Part shown: piece after piece, positions 22,150 through 29,812 of the stretch | Layout: the number at the start of each line of letters is the position of its first letter | Numbering within the stretch: the first letter of the stretch is position 1 | Origin: an uncultured Pelagibacteraceae bacterium | GTDB lineage: Bacteria > Pseudomonadota > Alphaproteobacteria > Pelagibacterales > Pelagibacteraceae | NCBI GenBank assembly: GCA_902618975.1 | Contig: CACNCN010000001.1 | Coordinates: forward strand, 1 to 64,000 | DNA length: 64,000 nt | Reading direction: 5' to 3' | Translations under genes and position numbers: made by a program | The notes under the pieces: generated by a model | The model's input: only the letters and a program-made list of their open reading frames with translations | What the model was told of the DNA's origin: nothing | Database searches by the model: none

Positions 22150-22925
22150 TGATAATCAGCTCATGGAATGTTAATTCTATAAGAGCAAGAATTGAAAACG
22201 TTAAAAATTATCTAAATAAATTCTCACCTGACATCGTTTTTGTTCAAGAAATCAAAACTGAGGATAAAACATTTCCATATGATGAAATCAAATCTTTGGG
22301 TTACGAAAGTTATGTTTTTGGTCAAAAAAGTTATAATGGTGTAGCAATTTTATCCAAAAAAAAATTATCAAATGTAAAAAATGATATTATTAAAGACAAA
22401 AATAAACAATCTAGAATTATTACAGCAGATCTTAAGTATAAAAATAAGACTGTCAATTTAGTTAATGTTTATATTCCAAATGGTAATCCAGTAGACTCAG
22501 AGAAGTACATTTATAAAAAAAAATGGTTAGATAATTTTCTAAAATTAATAAAAACTTTTTTTAAAAAAAACCAAAATATAATTATTGGTGGTGATTTTAA
22601 TGTTATTCCTACAGCAGAAGATGTATATAATTCAAAAAGTTTTGAAAATGATGCATTATTTAAATTAGAAATAAGAAAGAAATTTAGAGAAATTCTAAAT
22701 ATTGGATTTAATGATACATATAGATTTTTTTATCCTGATACCGAAGATTATACGTTTTGGGATTACATGAGAGGTGCATGGCAAAAAAATAATGGTATGA
22801 GAATTGACCATTTCCTAGTATCAAATTCACTTATTAGAAATATTAAAGATATTAAAATTAACAAATATCCAAGGGGTAAGGAAAAACCGTCTGACCATAC
22901 CCCTATAGAAATTACTATTGATTAA
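22149..22925 (+). CDS. xthA: exodeoxyribonuclease III (start taken at MIISSWNVNS)
   Basis: SWNVNSIRARIENV, VQEIKTED, GGDFNVIPTAEDVY, RIDHFLVS, SDHTPIEI. Confidence 0.95.
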   Translation: MIISSWNVNSIRARIENVKNYLNKFSPDIVFVQEIKTEDKTFPYDEIKSLGYESYVFGQKSYNGVAILSKKKLSNVKNDIIKDKNKQSRIITADLKYKNKTVNLVNVYIPNGNPVDSEKYIYKKKWLDNFLKLIKTFFKKNQNIIIGGDFNVIPTAEDVYNSKSFENDALFKLEIRKKFREILNIGFNDTYRFFYPDTEDYTFWDYMRGAWQKNNGMRIDHFLVSNSLIRNIKDIKINKYPRGKEKPSDHTPIEITID

Positions 22926-22931
22926 ATCTAT

Positions 22932-23954
22932 TTATGAACAATCCTTTAAAGAATTAGACATGTCTTTTATAAGTTGAAAATACATGCTCTTGCCTTTATC
23001 TATATTTGCCCCTAATGGATCAAGAACACCGGTTTTAACACCTGTGTCACTTGCTATAGAATTTATTATATTAAGGTTAAACTGTGGTTCAGAAAAAATA
23101 CATTTTGCTTTTTCATGCTCTATTACTTCTCTAATTTCAGATAATTGCTCTGCACCAGGCATCACATCTGGATTAACTGTTAAAGCCCCAATTACATTTA
23201 TACCAAATCTTTTTTCAAAATATTGATAAGCGTCATGGAATACCACAAAGCTCGCATCTTTGTTAATTTCATTTTTTACTTCTTTTATAAGACCGTCTAA
23301 ATCTTTAAGAAGTTTTTTTGAATTAGCTTTATATACAGAACTATTATCTTTATCTATTTTGCTAAGTTGATTTGTTATTTTTTTTACAATTACTTTAGCA
23401 TTTGATGGATCAAGCCAAATGTGTGGGTCATACTCACCATGGGCATGTCCATGTTCATCATGTCCGTGATCATCGTGATCATCTTCCTTTTTACCATGTT
23501 CATCATGATCATCATGGTCGTCATGATCATCTTCTTTTTTGGCATGCTCATCATGACCATGTTCATCGTGATCATCGTGACCTTCGAAAATATTTTTTTC
23601 TCTAAATTTTAGTTTTTTTAAACCACTTTGATCTAACAATTCAAAAACAACAGCATTTTTTGGGATACTTTTTAATGCTGAAGGTAAAAAACTTTCTAAA
23701 TCCTCACCTACCCAAATAACCAGGTCAGCTTTTTGAAGCATTTTTGCATGAGATGGCTTTATTTGAAAATTATGTGGTGAAGCAACACCATCTATTATTA
23801 GATCTGGTTCTCCGACACCCTCCATAATATAACTAGTTAATGAGTGCAAAGGTTTTATAGATGTGACAACGTTAATGTCAGCTTTTAAAGGTGTCAAAAT
23901 TAATAATATGCCTGCTAATGGACCGAATAGTAATGATTTATAAATTTTTTTCAT
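22932..23954 (-). CDS. znuA: zinc ABC transporter substrate-binding protein with His/Asp-rich loop
   Basis: SIKPLHSLTSYIMEGVGEPDLII, long HDDHDEHGHDEH loop, YDPHIWLDP, next to Zur-like operators and znuCB. Confidence 0.95.
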   Translation of the reverse strand: MKKIYKSLLFGPLAGILLILTPLKADINVVTSIKPLHSLTSYIMEGVGEPDLIIDGVASPHNFQIKPSHAKMLQKADLVIWVGEDLESFLPSALKSIPKNAVVFELLDQSGLKKLKFREKNIFEGHDDHDEHGHDEHAKKEDDHDDHDDHDEHGKKEDDHDDHGHDEHGHAHGEYDPHIWLDPSNAKVIVKKITNQLSKIDKDNSSVYKANSKKLLKDLDGLIKEVKNEINKDASFVVFHDAYQYFEKRFGINVIGALTVNPDVMPGAEQLSEIREVIEHEKAKCIFSEPQFNLNIINSIASDTGVKTGVLDPLGANIDKGKSMYFQLIKDMSNSLKDCS

Positions 23955-23974
23955 ATAATATCTCCTTATAAATT

Positions 23975-24021
23975 TGTTATAATATAACAGTGTTATAATA
24001 TAACATTGTCATAATACAAGG
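23975..24021. promoter_or_regulatory. tandem Zur-box-like operators (two perfect 15-bp copies plus one degenerate)
   Basis: TGTTATAATATAACA at 23975-23989 and 23991-24005; TGTCATAATACAAGG at 24007-24021; 16-bp phasing; between znuA and znuCB-zur. Confidence 0.85.
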
Positions 24022-24029
24022 ATTTAATA

Positions 24030-24776
24030 GTGGAAAGTTCAGATAATTTATTAGTAAAAATGGAAAAGGCCGGGGTTTTTATAAATAATAAATGGTTGGT
24101 TAAAGATGTTTCCCTTGAAATAGAAAAGGGTAAAATAATTACATTAATAGGTCCAAATGGGTCTGGAAAAACAACTACTGCCAAAATGGCTTTGGGTTTA
24201 TATAAAAACATTAGCGGAAAAGTTGAAAAATTTACAAAAAAAATAGCTTATGTCCCTCAGAAAATCTCAATTGATTGGACTTTGCCTATAAGAGTATTTG
24301 ACTTTATGAATTTGACTTCGGATTTACAAGACCAAGAAATAAATGAAGCTTTAGAAATTACAGGTGCAAAACACCTTTTAAATAATGATTTGAAAAGTTT
24401 ATCTGGTGGTGAATTTCAAAGAGTTTTAATGGCACGAGCTGTAGCAAAAAAACCAGATTTATTAGTTTTAGATGAACCTGTACAAGGAGTAGATTTCACA
24501 GGAGAGATTGAACTATATGAATTAATAAAAAAAATATCTGAAACTTTGAAGTGTGGAATTTTACTGATATCTCATAATTTACACGTTGTTATGTCTAAAA
24601 CCGACCATGTAGTATGCCTTAATGGTCATGTCTGCTGTTCAGGAACACCCATTTCTGTTGCTAATAATAAAAAATATCAAGAATTATTTGGTGAAGATGT
24701 TTCAAAAATATTATCTATTTACGAGCATAAGCACGACCATAAACATGGTGTAGATGGATCAGTTGAGGAAAATTAA
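24030..24776 (+). CDS. znuC: zinc ABC transporter ATP-binding protein (GTG start)
   Basis: GPNGSGKTTTAKM, LSGGEFQRVLMARA, VLDEPVQGVD, His-rich C-terminus HKHDHKHG. Confidence 0.94.
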   Translation: MESSDNLLVKMEKAGVFINNKWLVKDVSLEIEKGKIITLIGPNGSGKTTTAKMALGLYKNISGKVEKFTKKIAYVPQKISIDWTLPIRVFDFMNLTSDLQDQEINEALEITGAKHLLNNDLKSLSGGEFQRVLMARAVAKKPDLLVLDEPVQGVDFTGEIELYELIKKISETLKCGILLISHNLHVVMSKTDHVVCLNGHVCCSGTPISVANNKKYQELFGEDVSKILSIYEHKHDHKHGVDGSVEEN

Positions 24777-24778
24777 AA

Positions 24779-25582
24779 ATGTTTGATGATTTTTTTATAA
24801 GAGCATTATTTGTAGGTATTGGTATGGCTCTAGTTACTGGACCTTTAGGTTGTTTTGTTGTTTGGAGGAGACTATCATTCTTTGGAGATACTTTAGCTCA
24901 CTCGGCTTTGCTAGGAATTACTATTGCATATACCATGGAAATTAATATTGCATTATCTGTTTTTATTGTTTCCTCATTAGTAGCTTTGATGTTGCTAAAA
25001 TTGGAGAAAACAACAAATTTACCAACTGATGCTTTATTAGGATTACTTGCCCACTCTTCTCTTGCAGTTGGGTTAGTTGTTATTGGATTAATAGCAACAA
25101 TTCGATTTGATTTAATGGGTTTATTATTTGGAGATATTTTAGCTGTGAATGTAAACGATATTATAATTGTATGGTTTGGTGGTGCATTAATTTTATTGGT
25201 TTTAAAATTAATATATAAACCGCTTTTTGCATCAACGGTTAATTACGAGCTTGCAGAAGCAGAGGGAATGAAACCAGAGAAAGTGAAGGCAATATTTACA
25301 TTGCTACTTGCAGCAATTATCGCGATTTCAATTAAAATGGTTGGATTATTATTAATAACTGGAATGCTTATTTTGCCTGCTGCAATTGCCAGAAATATAT
25401 CTTCAAATCCAAAAGGTATGGTAATTTATTCAGTTATTGCAGGTTTAATGTCTGTATTAATAGGTTTATTCAGTTCATTAGAAATAAATACACCTTCAGG
25501 CCCATCTATTATAACTGCTGGTTTAATATTGTTTGTTTTATCATTAATTAAAATTAAAAGGAGTTCTCAATTGAAAAGCTAA
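24779..25582 (+). CDS. znuB: zinc ABC transporter permease
   Basis: GPLGCFVVWRRLSFFGDTLAHSALLG, ABC-3 family membrane protein. Confidence 0.95.
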   Translation: MFDDFFIRALFVGIGMALVTGPLGCFVVWRRLSFFGDTLAHSALLGITIAYTMEINIALSVFIVSSLVALMLLKLEKTTNLPTDALLGLLAHSSLAVGLVVIGLIATIRFDLMGLLFGDILAVNVNDIIIVWFGGALILLVLKLIYKPLFASTVNYELAEAEGMKPEKVKAIFTLLLAAIIAISIKMVGLLLITGMLILPAAIARNISSNPKGMVIYSVIAGLMSVLIGLFSSLEINTPSGPSIITAGLILFVLSLIKIKRSSQLKS

Positions 25583-25589
25583 CTTTTCA

Positions 25590-26000
25590 TTGATAAAAGA
25601 AATTATGGCTCAAAAGCAAGGATATTTATCAAAAAATCAAAAAATAGTTTTGGATTATATTGAAAAAGCAAATCAGCCCTTAAAAGCATACTCAATTTTA
25701 TTTAATGTTCAAAAAAAAGGTCTTAAGGCTCCACCTCAAGTCTATAGAGCTTTAGATAGACTAGTTGAAATAGGTAAAGTACATAAAATTGAGAGTAAAA
25801 ATGCTTTTGTAGCTTGTAAAAACTCTAGTTGCACAATTTCTAATGCAACAGCCTTTTCTATCTGCGATGGTTGTGAAAAAGTTACTGAAATAAGTAACCC
25901 TAAATTATCTAAATATCTATCTGGTTTTCAGGACAATTCAGGTATGAAGTATAATAAATACAATCTTGAGTTCTTTGGATTATGTAAAAAGTGTAGATAA
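25590..26000 (+). CDS. zur: Fur-family transcriptional repressor Zur
   Basis: Fur-like winged helix PPQVYRALDRLVEIGKVHKIES; CxxC pairs (CDGC, CKKC); downstream of znuCB. Confidence 0.9.
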   Translation: MIKEIMAQKQGYLSKNQKIVLDYIEKANQPLKAYSILFNVQKKGLKAPPQVYRALDRLVEIGKVHKIESKNAFVACKNSSCTISNATAFSICDGCEKVTEISNPKLSKYLSGFQDNSGMKYNKYNLEFFGLCKKCR

Positions 26001-26058
26001 TCCTTTATTTTAATAAATTCTTAACATAACTGAAATAATATTAACGAAAGGAAATTTT

Positions 26059-26280
26059 ATGTTTGTAAAAAAATATCTAAAGTGGATTAGTACATTCTTA
26101 GTTTTAGTAGGAATACTTCTTACAAATTTAAATATATATCCGTTAAATATATATTTTCATGGATTAGGAGTTGTTGGATGGACTATTGCTGGATTTATGA
26201 GCAAAGATAAAGCAATTTTAACTAACTTTGGATTACAAATCCCATTGTTTGTAATTGGTATTTATAAAGTTATTTTTTAA
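26059..26280 (+). CDS. small membrane protein of unknown function
   Basis: 73 aa, two to three hydrophobic segments, GAAAGG-like RBS, abuts arsC start (stop ends 26280). Confidence 0.7.
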   Translation: MFVKKYLKWISTFLVLVGILLTNLNIYPLNIYFHGLGVVGWTIAGFMSKDKAILTNFGLQIPLFVIGIYKVIF

Positions 26281-26712
26281 ATGAAGAATATATTGTTCGT
26301 ATGCACAGGTAATTCAGCAAGAAGTATTATTGCTGAAAGTATAATAAATAACGAGTATGACGATATGTATAAAGGTTTTAGTGCTGGGAGTAATCCAACA
26401 GGAAAAATTAATGAAGATGTGAAGAATTACTTATTATCAAAACATTATGATCTTTCAAATTGTAGATCTAAAAATTTTAATGAATTTATCAAAAGTCAAA
26501 TTAAAATGGATTATGTTGTTACAGTTTGTAATAATGCCAATAATGAAGTCTGCCCTATTTGGCCAAATAAAGATCAGATAATTCATTGGGATATAGAGGA
26601 TCCTGTTAAATTACTTAATGAAACAAATGATTTAAATAAAAAAGATGAAATAATAGAAAAAGTTTACAACAATATTCATAAAAGAATAAAGGAACTTATA
26701 AATGAAAAATAA
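26281..26712 (+). CDS. arsC: arsenate reductase, low-molecular-weight phosphatase type
   Basis: VCTGNSARS (CX5R) N-terminus, DPV and HWDIEDP motifs. Confidence 0.9.
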   Translation: MKNILFVCTGNSARSIIAESIINNEYDDMYKGFSAGSNPTGKINEDVKNYLLSKHYDLSNCRSKNFNEFIKSQIKMDYVVTVCNNANNEVCPIWPNKDQIIHWDIEDPVKLLNETNDLNKKDEIIEKVYNNIHKRIKELINEK

Positions 26713-27361
26713 AAGCCGTTATTTCCTTGCTGAATTAATAGGGAGTTGTTTTTTAGTAATGATTATAGTTGGTTCGGGTTTAATGGCAGAAAACTTAACT
26801 GACGATGTTGCAGTAATGTTAATTGCAAACACTATAGCAACAGGAGCAGGTTTATTTGTGCTTATTACAGTATTTGCTGATGTATCAGGAGCTCACTTTA
26901 ATCCATTTGTAAGTATCGCAATGGCAATAACTGGCAAATTAAAAAGGAAACTATTACCCTACTATATCATTGCTCAATTGGTTGGTTGCTTAATTGGTGT
27001 TGGTTTAGCTAATTTCTTTTTTGAACATGAGATTTATGAATTATCTACTAAGTCAAGAGATGGGATTTATATATTCACATCTGAGGTAATAGCAACATTA
27101 GGACTTATAGTGATAATTTTTGGGGCTATGAAGTCAGGTAAAATTGCTGTTGCTGCTAGTGTTGGTCTATATATTACTGCTGGTTATTGGTTTACCTCCT
27201 CTACCTCTTTTGCAAATCCAGCTGTTGCAATTGCTAGAACATTTACAGAGTCTTTTACAGGTATTAGTTATCTAAACACTCCTTATTATATTTTAGCCGA
27301 GCTTGTAGGAATGTTAATTGCTGTATTTATTGTTAAAAAGTTATTTTTAGAAAAAAATTGA
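26702..27361 (+). CDS. MIP family aquaporin/aquaglyceroporin, probable AqpS-type arsenite channel
   Basis: AELIGSCFLVMIIVGSG, GAHFNPFVSIAMAITG, FANPAVAIARTF; overlaps arsC. Confidence 0.88.
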   Translation: MKNKSRYFLAELIGSCFLVMIIVGSGLMAENLTDDVAVMLIANTIATGAGLFVLITVFADVSGAHFNPFVSIAMAITGKLKRKLLPYYIIAQLVGCLIGVGLANFFFEHEIYELSTKSRDGIYIFTSEVIATLGLIVIIFGAMKSGKIAVAASVGLYITAGYWFTSSTSFANPAVAIARTFTESFTGISYLNTPYYILAELVGMLIAVFIVKKLFLEKN

Positions 27362-27849
27362 AAAATATAAAACTTACCAATCGAATAAGTTTAATTAACA
27401 AAAAATTTAAAAAAAAAGAGTTTTATCATTATCTTAAAACTTCTAATCTTTCATTAGTAATACCTAAGATTAAAGACAAATATGTAGTAGTTTCCCAAAA
27501 AAGAGTTCCAATTAACAAAATTAATTACGAGTTTCCTTCTGGCATAGTGGAAAAAAAGGAAACAACTCTGCAATCAGCACAAAAAGAATTAAGAGAAGAA
27601 ACAGGATATAGATCAAGATCAAAATTGACTAAAATAGTTAGTTTTTATACAGAGCCTGGACGACTAACTACTAAAATTACTGGTTATTACACAGAAGACT
27701 TAATTAAAATCTCGAAGCCAGAACAAGGTATTAGAATTCATCTTTTTAATCAAAGAGATATATTCAAATTAATATTAAATCAAAAATTCAATAATAGTTC
27801 TCATATAGCAATGTTTTTATATCTAATAACAATTCTTGAAAATCTATAA
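27358..27849 (+). CDS. NUDIX hydrolase (ADP-ribose pyrophosphatase-like), TTG start
   Basis: NUDIX box GIVEKKETTLQSAQKELREETGY. Confidence 0.85.
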   Translation: MKNIKLTNRISLINKKFKKKEFYHYLKTSNLSLVIPKIKDKYVVVSQKRVPINKINYEFPSGIVEKKETTLQSAQKELREETGYRSRSKLTKIVSFYTEPGRLTTKITGYYTEDLIKISKPEQGIRIHLFNQRDIFKLILNQKFNNSSHIAMFLYLITILENL

Positions 27850-27927
27850 ACCATAGGTTGTATCAAAATATCTTTTTAATTTAAGGATTATATGATTAAA
27901 TTAATTTCAAATAATTCGGAGGCAGTA

Positions 27928-28137
27928 ATGAGAAAAAAACTAAAAAAAAATGAAAAGAAAAAAACAAAGATATTAAGATCAATTGATAAACTTAAAAATA
28001 AAATAACAGCTAAAGAAAAAAAATTATCAAGCCTTAATATTAAAATTGCTGGTCTAGAAAAAAAGGTTGCAGAAAAAAAAGCAAAAAAAATTGCTAAGAA
28101 GAATGCAGAGCAATCTCCTGCATCTATAAATAATTAA
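27928..28137 (+). CDS. small Lys-rich coiled-coil protein of unknown function
   Basis: GGAGG 7 bp before ATG at 27928 (69 aa) favours this over the 27892 ATG; heptad-like basic sequence. Confidence 0.6.
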   Translation: MRKKLKKNEKKKTKILRSIDKLKNKITAKEKKLSSLNIKIAGLEKKVAEKKAKKIAKKNAEQSPASINN

Positions 28138-28148
28138 ATCCAAATCAT

Positions 28149-28182
28149 CTTTCTCCCTTCTCATTTAAGAGAAGGAAGAAAG
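28149..28182. other. imperfect 14-bp stem-loop in intergenic region
   Basis: CTTTCT-C-CCTTCTC / ATTTAA / GAGAAGG-A-AGAAAG; perfect 7-bp inner stem 28156-28162 with 28169-28175. Confidence 0.7.
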
Positions 28183-28300
28183 TAGTTAATTAACAAAATT
28201 TAAACGAGGGAAGAAGTAAAAATAGTTTAAATTTATAATTAAATTACAAAGATTAAGTTACAGAAATATTTACTTATTATTAAAGTTTAATTAATTTAGG

Positions 28301-29812
28301 TTATTTTGAATTATTTGAATAAATTATTCTTGGCTCTAAAAATAATTCTCTAGCAAGAGCTTTAAATCTTTTAGTAACTTGTTTTGAGATTATTTCTTGA
28401 TGTTGTGATGGAATTTTTAAAAATACAGCATTACCTCTTTTATACAATTTAAACTCTTCAAGAAATATCGTAGATATCGAGGTCAATGATTGTGAAAATC
28501 TCAATGCTGCTCCAACTTGTTTGCTTGAAAAAATTTCATTATTATTTAAAAAAGTTAGATACTCCATCTTTGGATTATACTTGATACTACAGTACCGCCA
28601 ATAACATGACAAAGCTAATTGTATTCTTTCTTTATGAGTCAATCTAAGTAAAGGAGTATTTATTGTTTCTTGAAATACCAATTCAGCTTTTTGAAATGCT
28701 CCTAATCCCCAATCCATATGACTTAATACACATGCCAGATATAATAATTTCTTATTAAAATGTTCATTGCCTTCAAAAACTGGATGAATAAAATCATAAT
28801 ATTTTTTATAGTTCGATCCTAGATCACCTCTTTTTTTTGCAATATTCTCAAGTGCTTTATAAAAAATTTCTGATTCTTTTACATCTTTAAAATAGTCAAT
28901 TGATAAAGAACCTTCACGCAAACCGCTTATAGAACAAATTATATTTCTTGGATTTGTAACTTTCATAATTTCATCAAGTATAATGCAACTATAAGGTAAA
29001 TACGCTGTTCTAGATTTTGAAATATACTCAACTGTTTTAAGTTTAGATTTATTAAAAGATGAAATTTTTTCAACAAACTTAGATAAAACATTGTTATCAA
29101 TACTATATTGATGAATTATATGTACCGGATGATTATTTTGAAAAAGATGTAATTTAAATAATGCTCGCCAGGTACCTCCAACTAAATATAGATTATTAAA
29201 TTTCTTTTTTGAAAGCCATTTTTCTTCTCTTAATAATTTTTTGATATATTTTGCTAAATTTCTTTTTTTAACTATAGGATTATTTAATAATCTTAAAACT
29301 CCAACAGGTAATGAGGTTTTATTAGTAACTATATTATTTTCAACTCGAGCTAATTCTAAACTTCCACCTCCAAGATCAGCAACTAATCCATTGACATTTT
29401 CAAAGCCTATTTTTACTCCCTCAGCTGAGCATTCAGCTTCTTCTTCACCAGATAATATATTAATCTTAGTTTTAAAAAGTTTTTCAACTTCATTAATAAA
29501 TGGTTTTGTATCAGTTGCTTCTCTTAAAACTGCTGTTGCAATGATTTTAAGATTTGTGATTTTTGAAACATTTAAAATTTCAGAGAATCTTTTTAAAACT
29601 TTTAAAGCATATTCGGTACCAGATCTGTGAAGTTTTTTGGATTTATCTAAATTTTTTCCAAGTTCACAAACTGCTTTTTCATTAAAAAAAGGCACACGAG
29701 AAGAACTGAAATCTTCATAAATTAGCATTCTTATAGAGTTTGATCCAATGTCTATTATAGCTAATTTTGCCTGATTTAATTTTAAACTATTTTTACTTTT
29801 AATTACTTCCAC
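28301..29812 (-). CDS. ppx: exopolyphosphatase (Ppx/GppA family)
   Basis: IDIGSNSIRMLIYE, ADLGGGSLELARV, C-terminal HD-like region. Confidence 0.92.
   Translation of the reverse strand: MEVIKSKNSLKLNQAKLAIIDIGSNSIRMLIYEDFSSSRVPFFNEKAVCELGKNLDKSKKLHRSGTEYALKVLKRFSEILNVSKITNLKIIATAVLREATDTKPFINEVEKLFKTKINILSGEEEAECSAEGVKIGFENVNGLVADLGGGSLELARVENNIVTNKTSLPVGVLRLLNNPIVKKRNLAKYIKKLLREEKWLSKKKFNNLYLVGGTWRALFKLHLFQNNHPVHIIHQYSIDNNVLSKFVEKISSFNKSKLKTVEYISKSRTAYLPYSCIILDEIMKVTNPRNIICSISGLREGSLSIDYFKDVKESEIFYKALENIAKKRGDLGSNYKKYYDFIHPVFEGNEHFNKKLLYLACVLSHMDWGLGAFQKAELVFQETINTPLLRLTHKERIQLALSCYWRYCSIKYNPKMEYLTFLNNNEIFSSKQVGAALRFSQSLTSISTIFLEEFKLYKRGNAVFLKIPSQHQEIISKQVTKRFKALARELFLEPRIIYSNNSK

Noticed and set aside
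23390-23612. Overlapping Met- and His-rich ORFs (61, 63 and 67 aa) in other frames and strand
   Set aside because: By-products of the CAT/GAT-rich repeat coding the ZnuA His/Asp loop; no independent RBS or recognisable domain.
27892-27927. Upstream ATG of the Lys-rich ORF given by the ORF track
   Set aside because: GGAGG ribosome site directly precedes the internal ATG at 27928, which is the better start.
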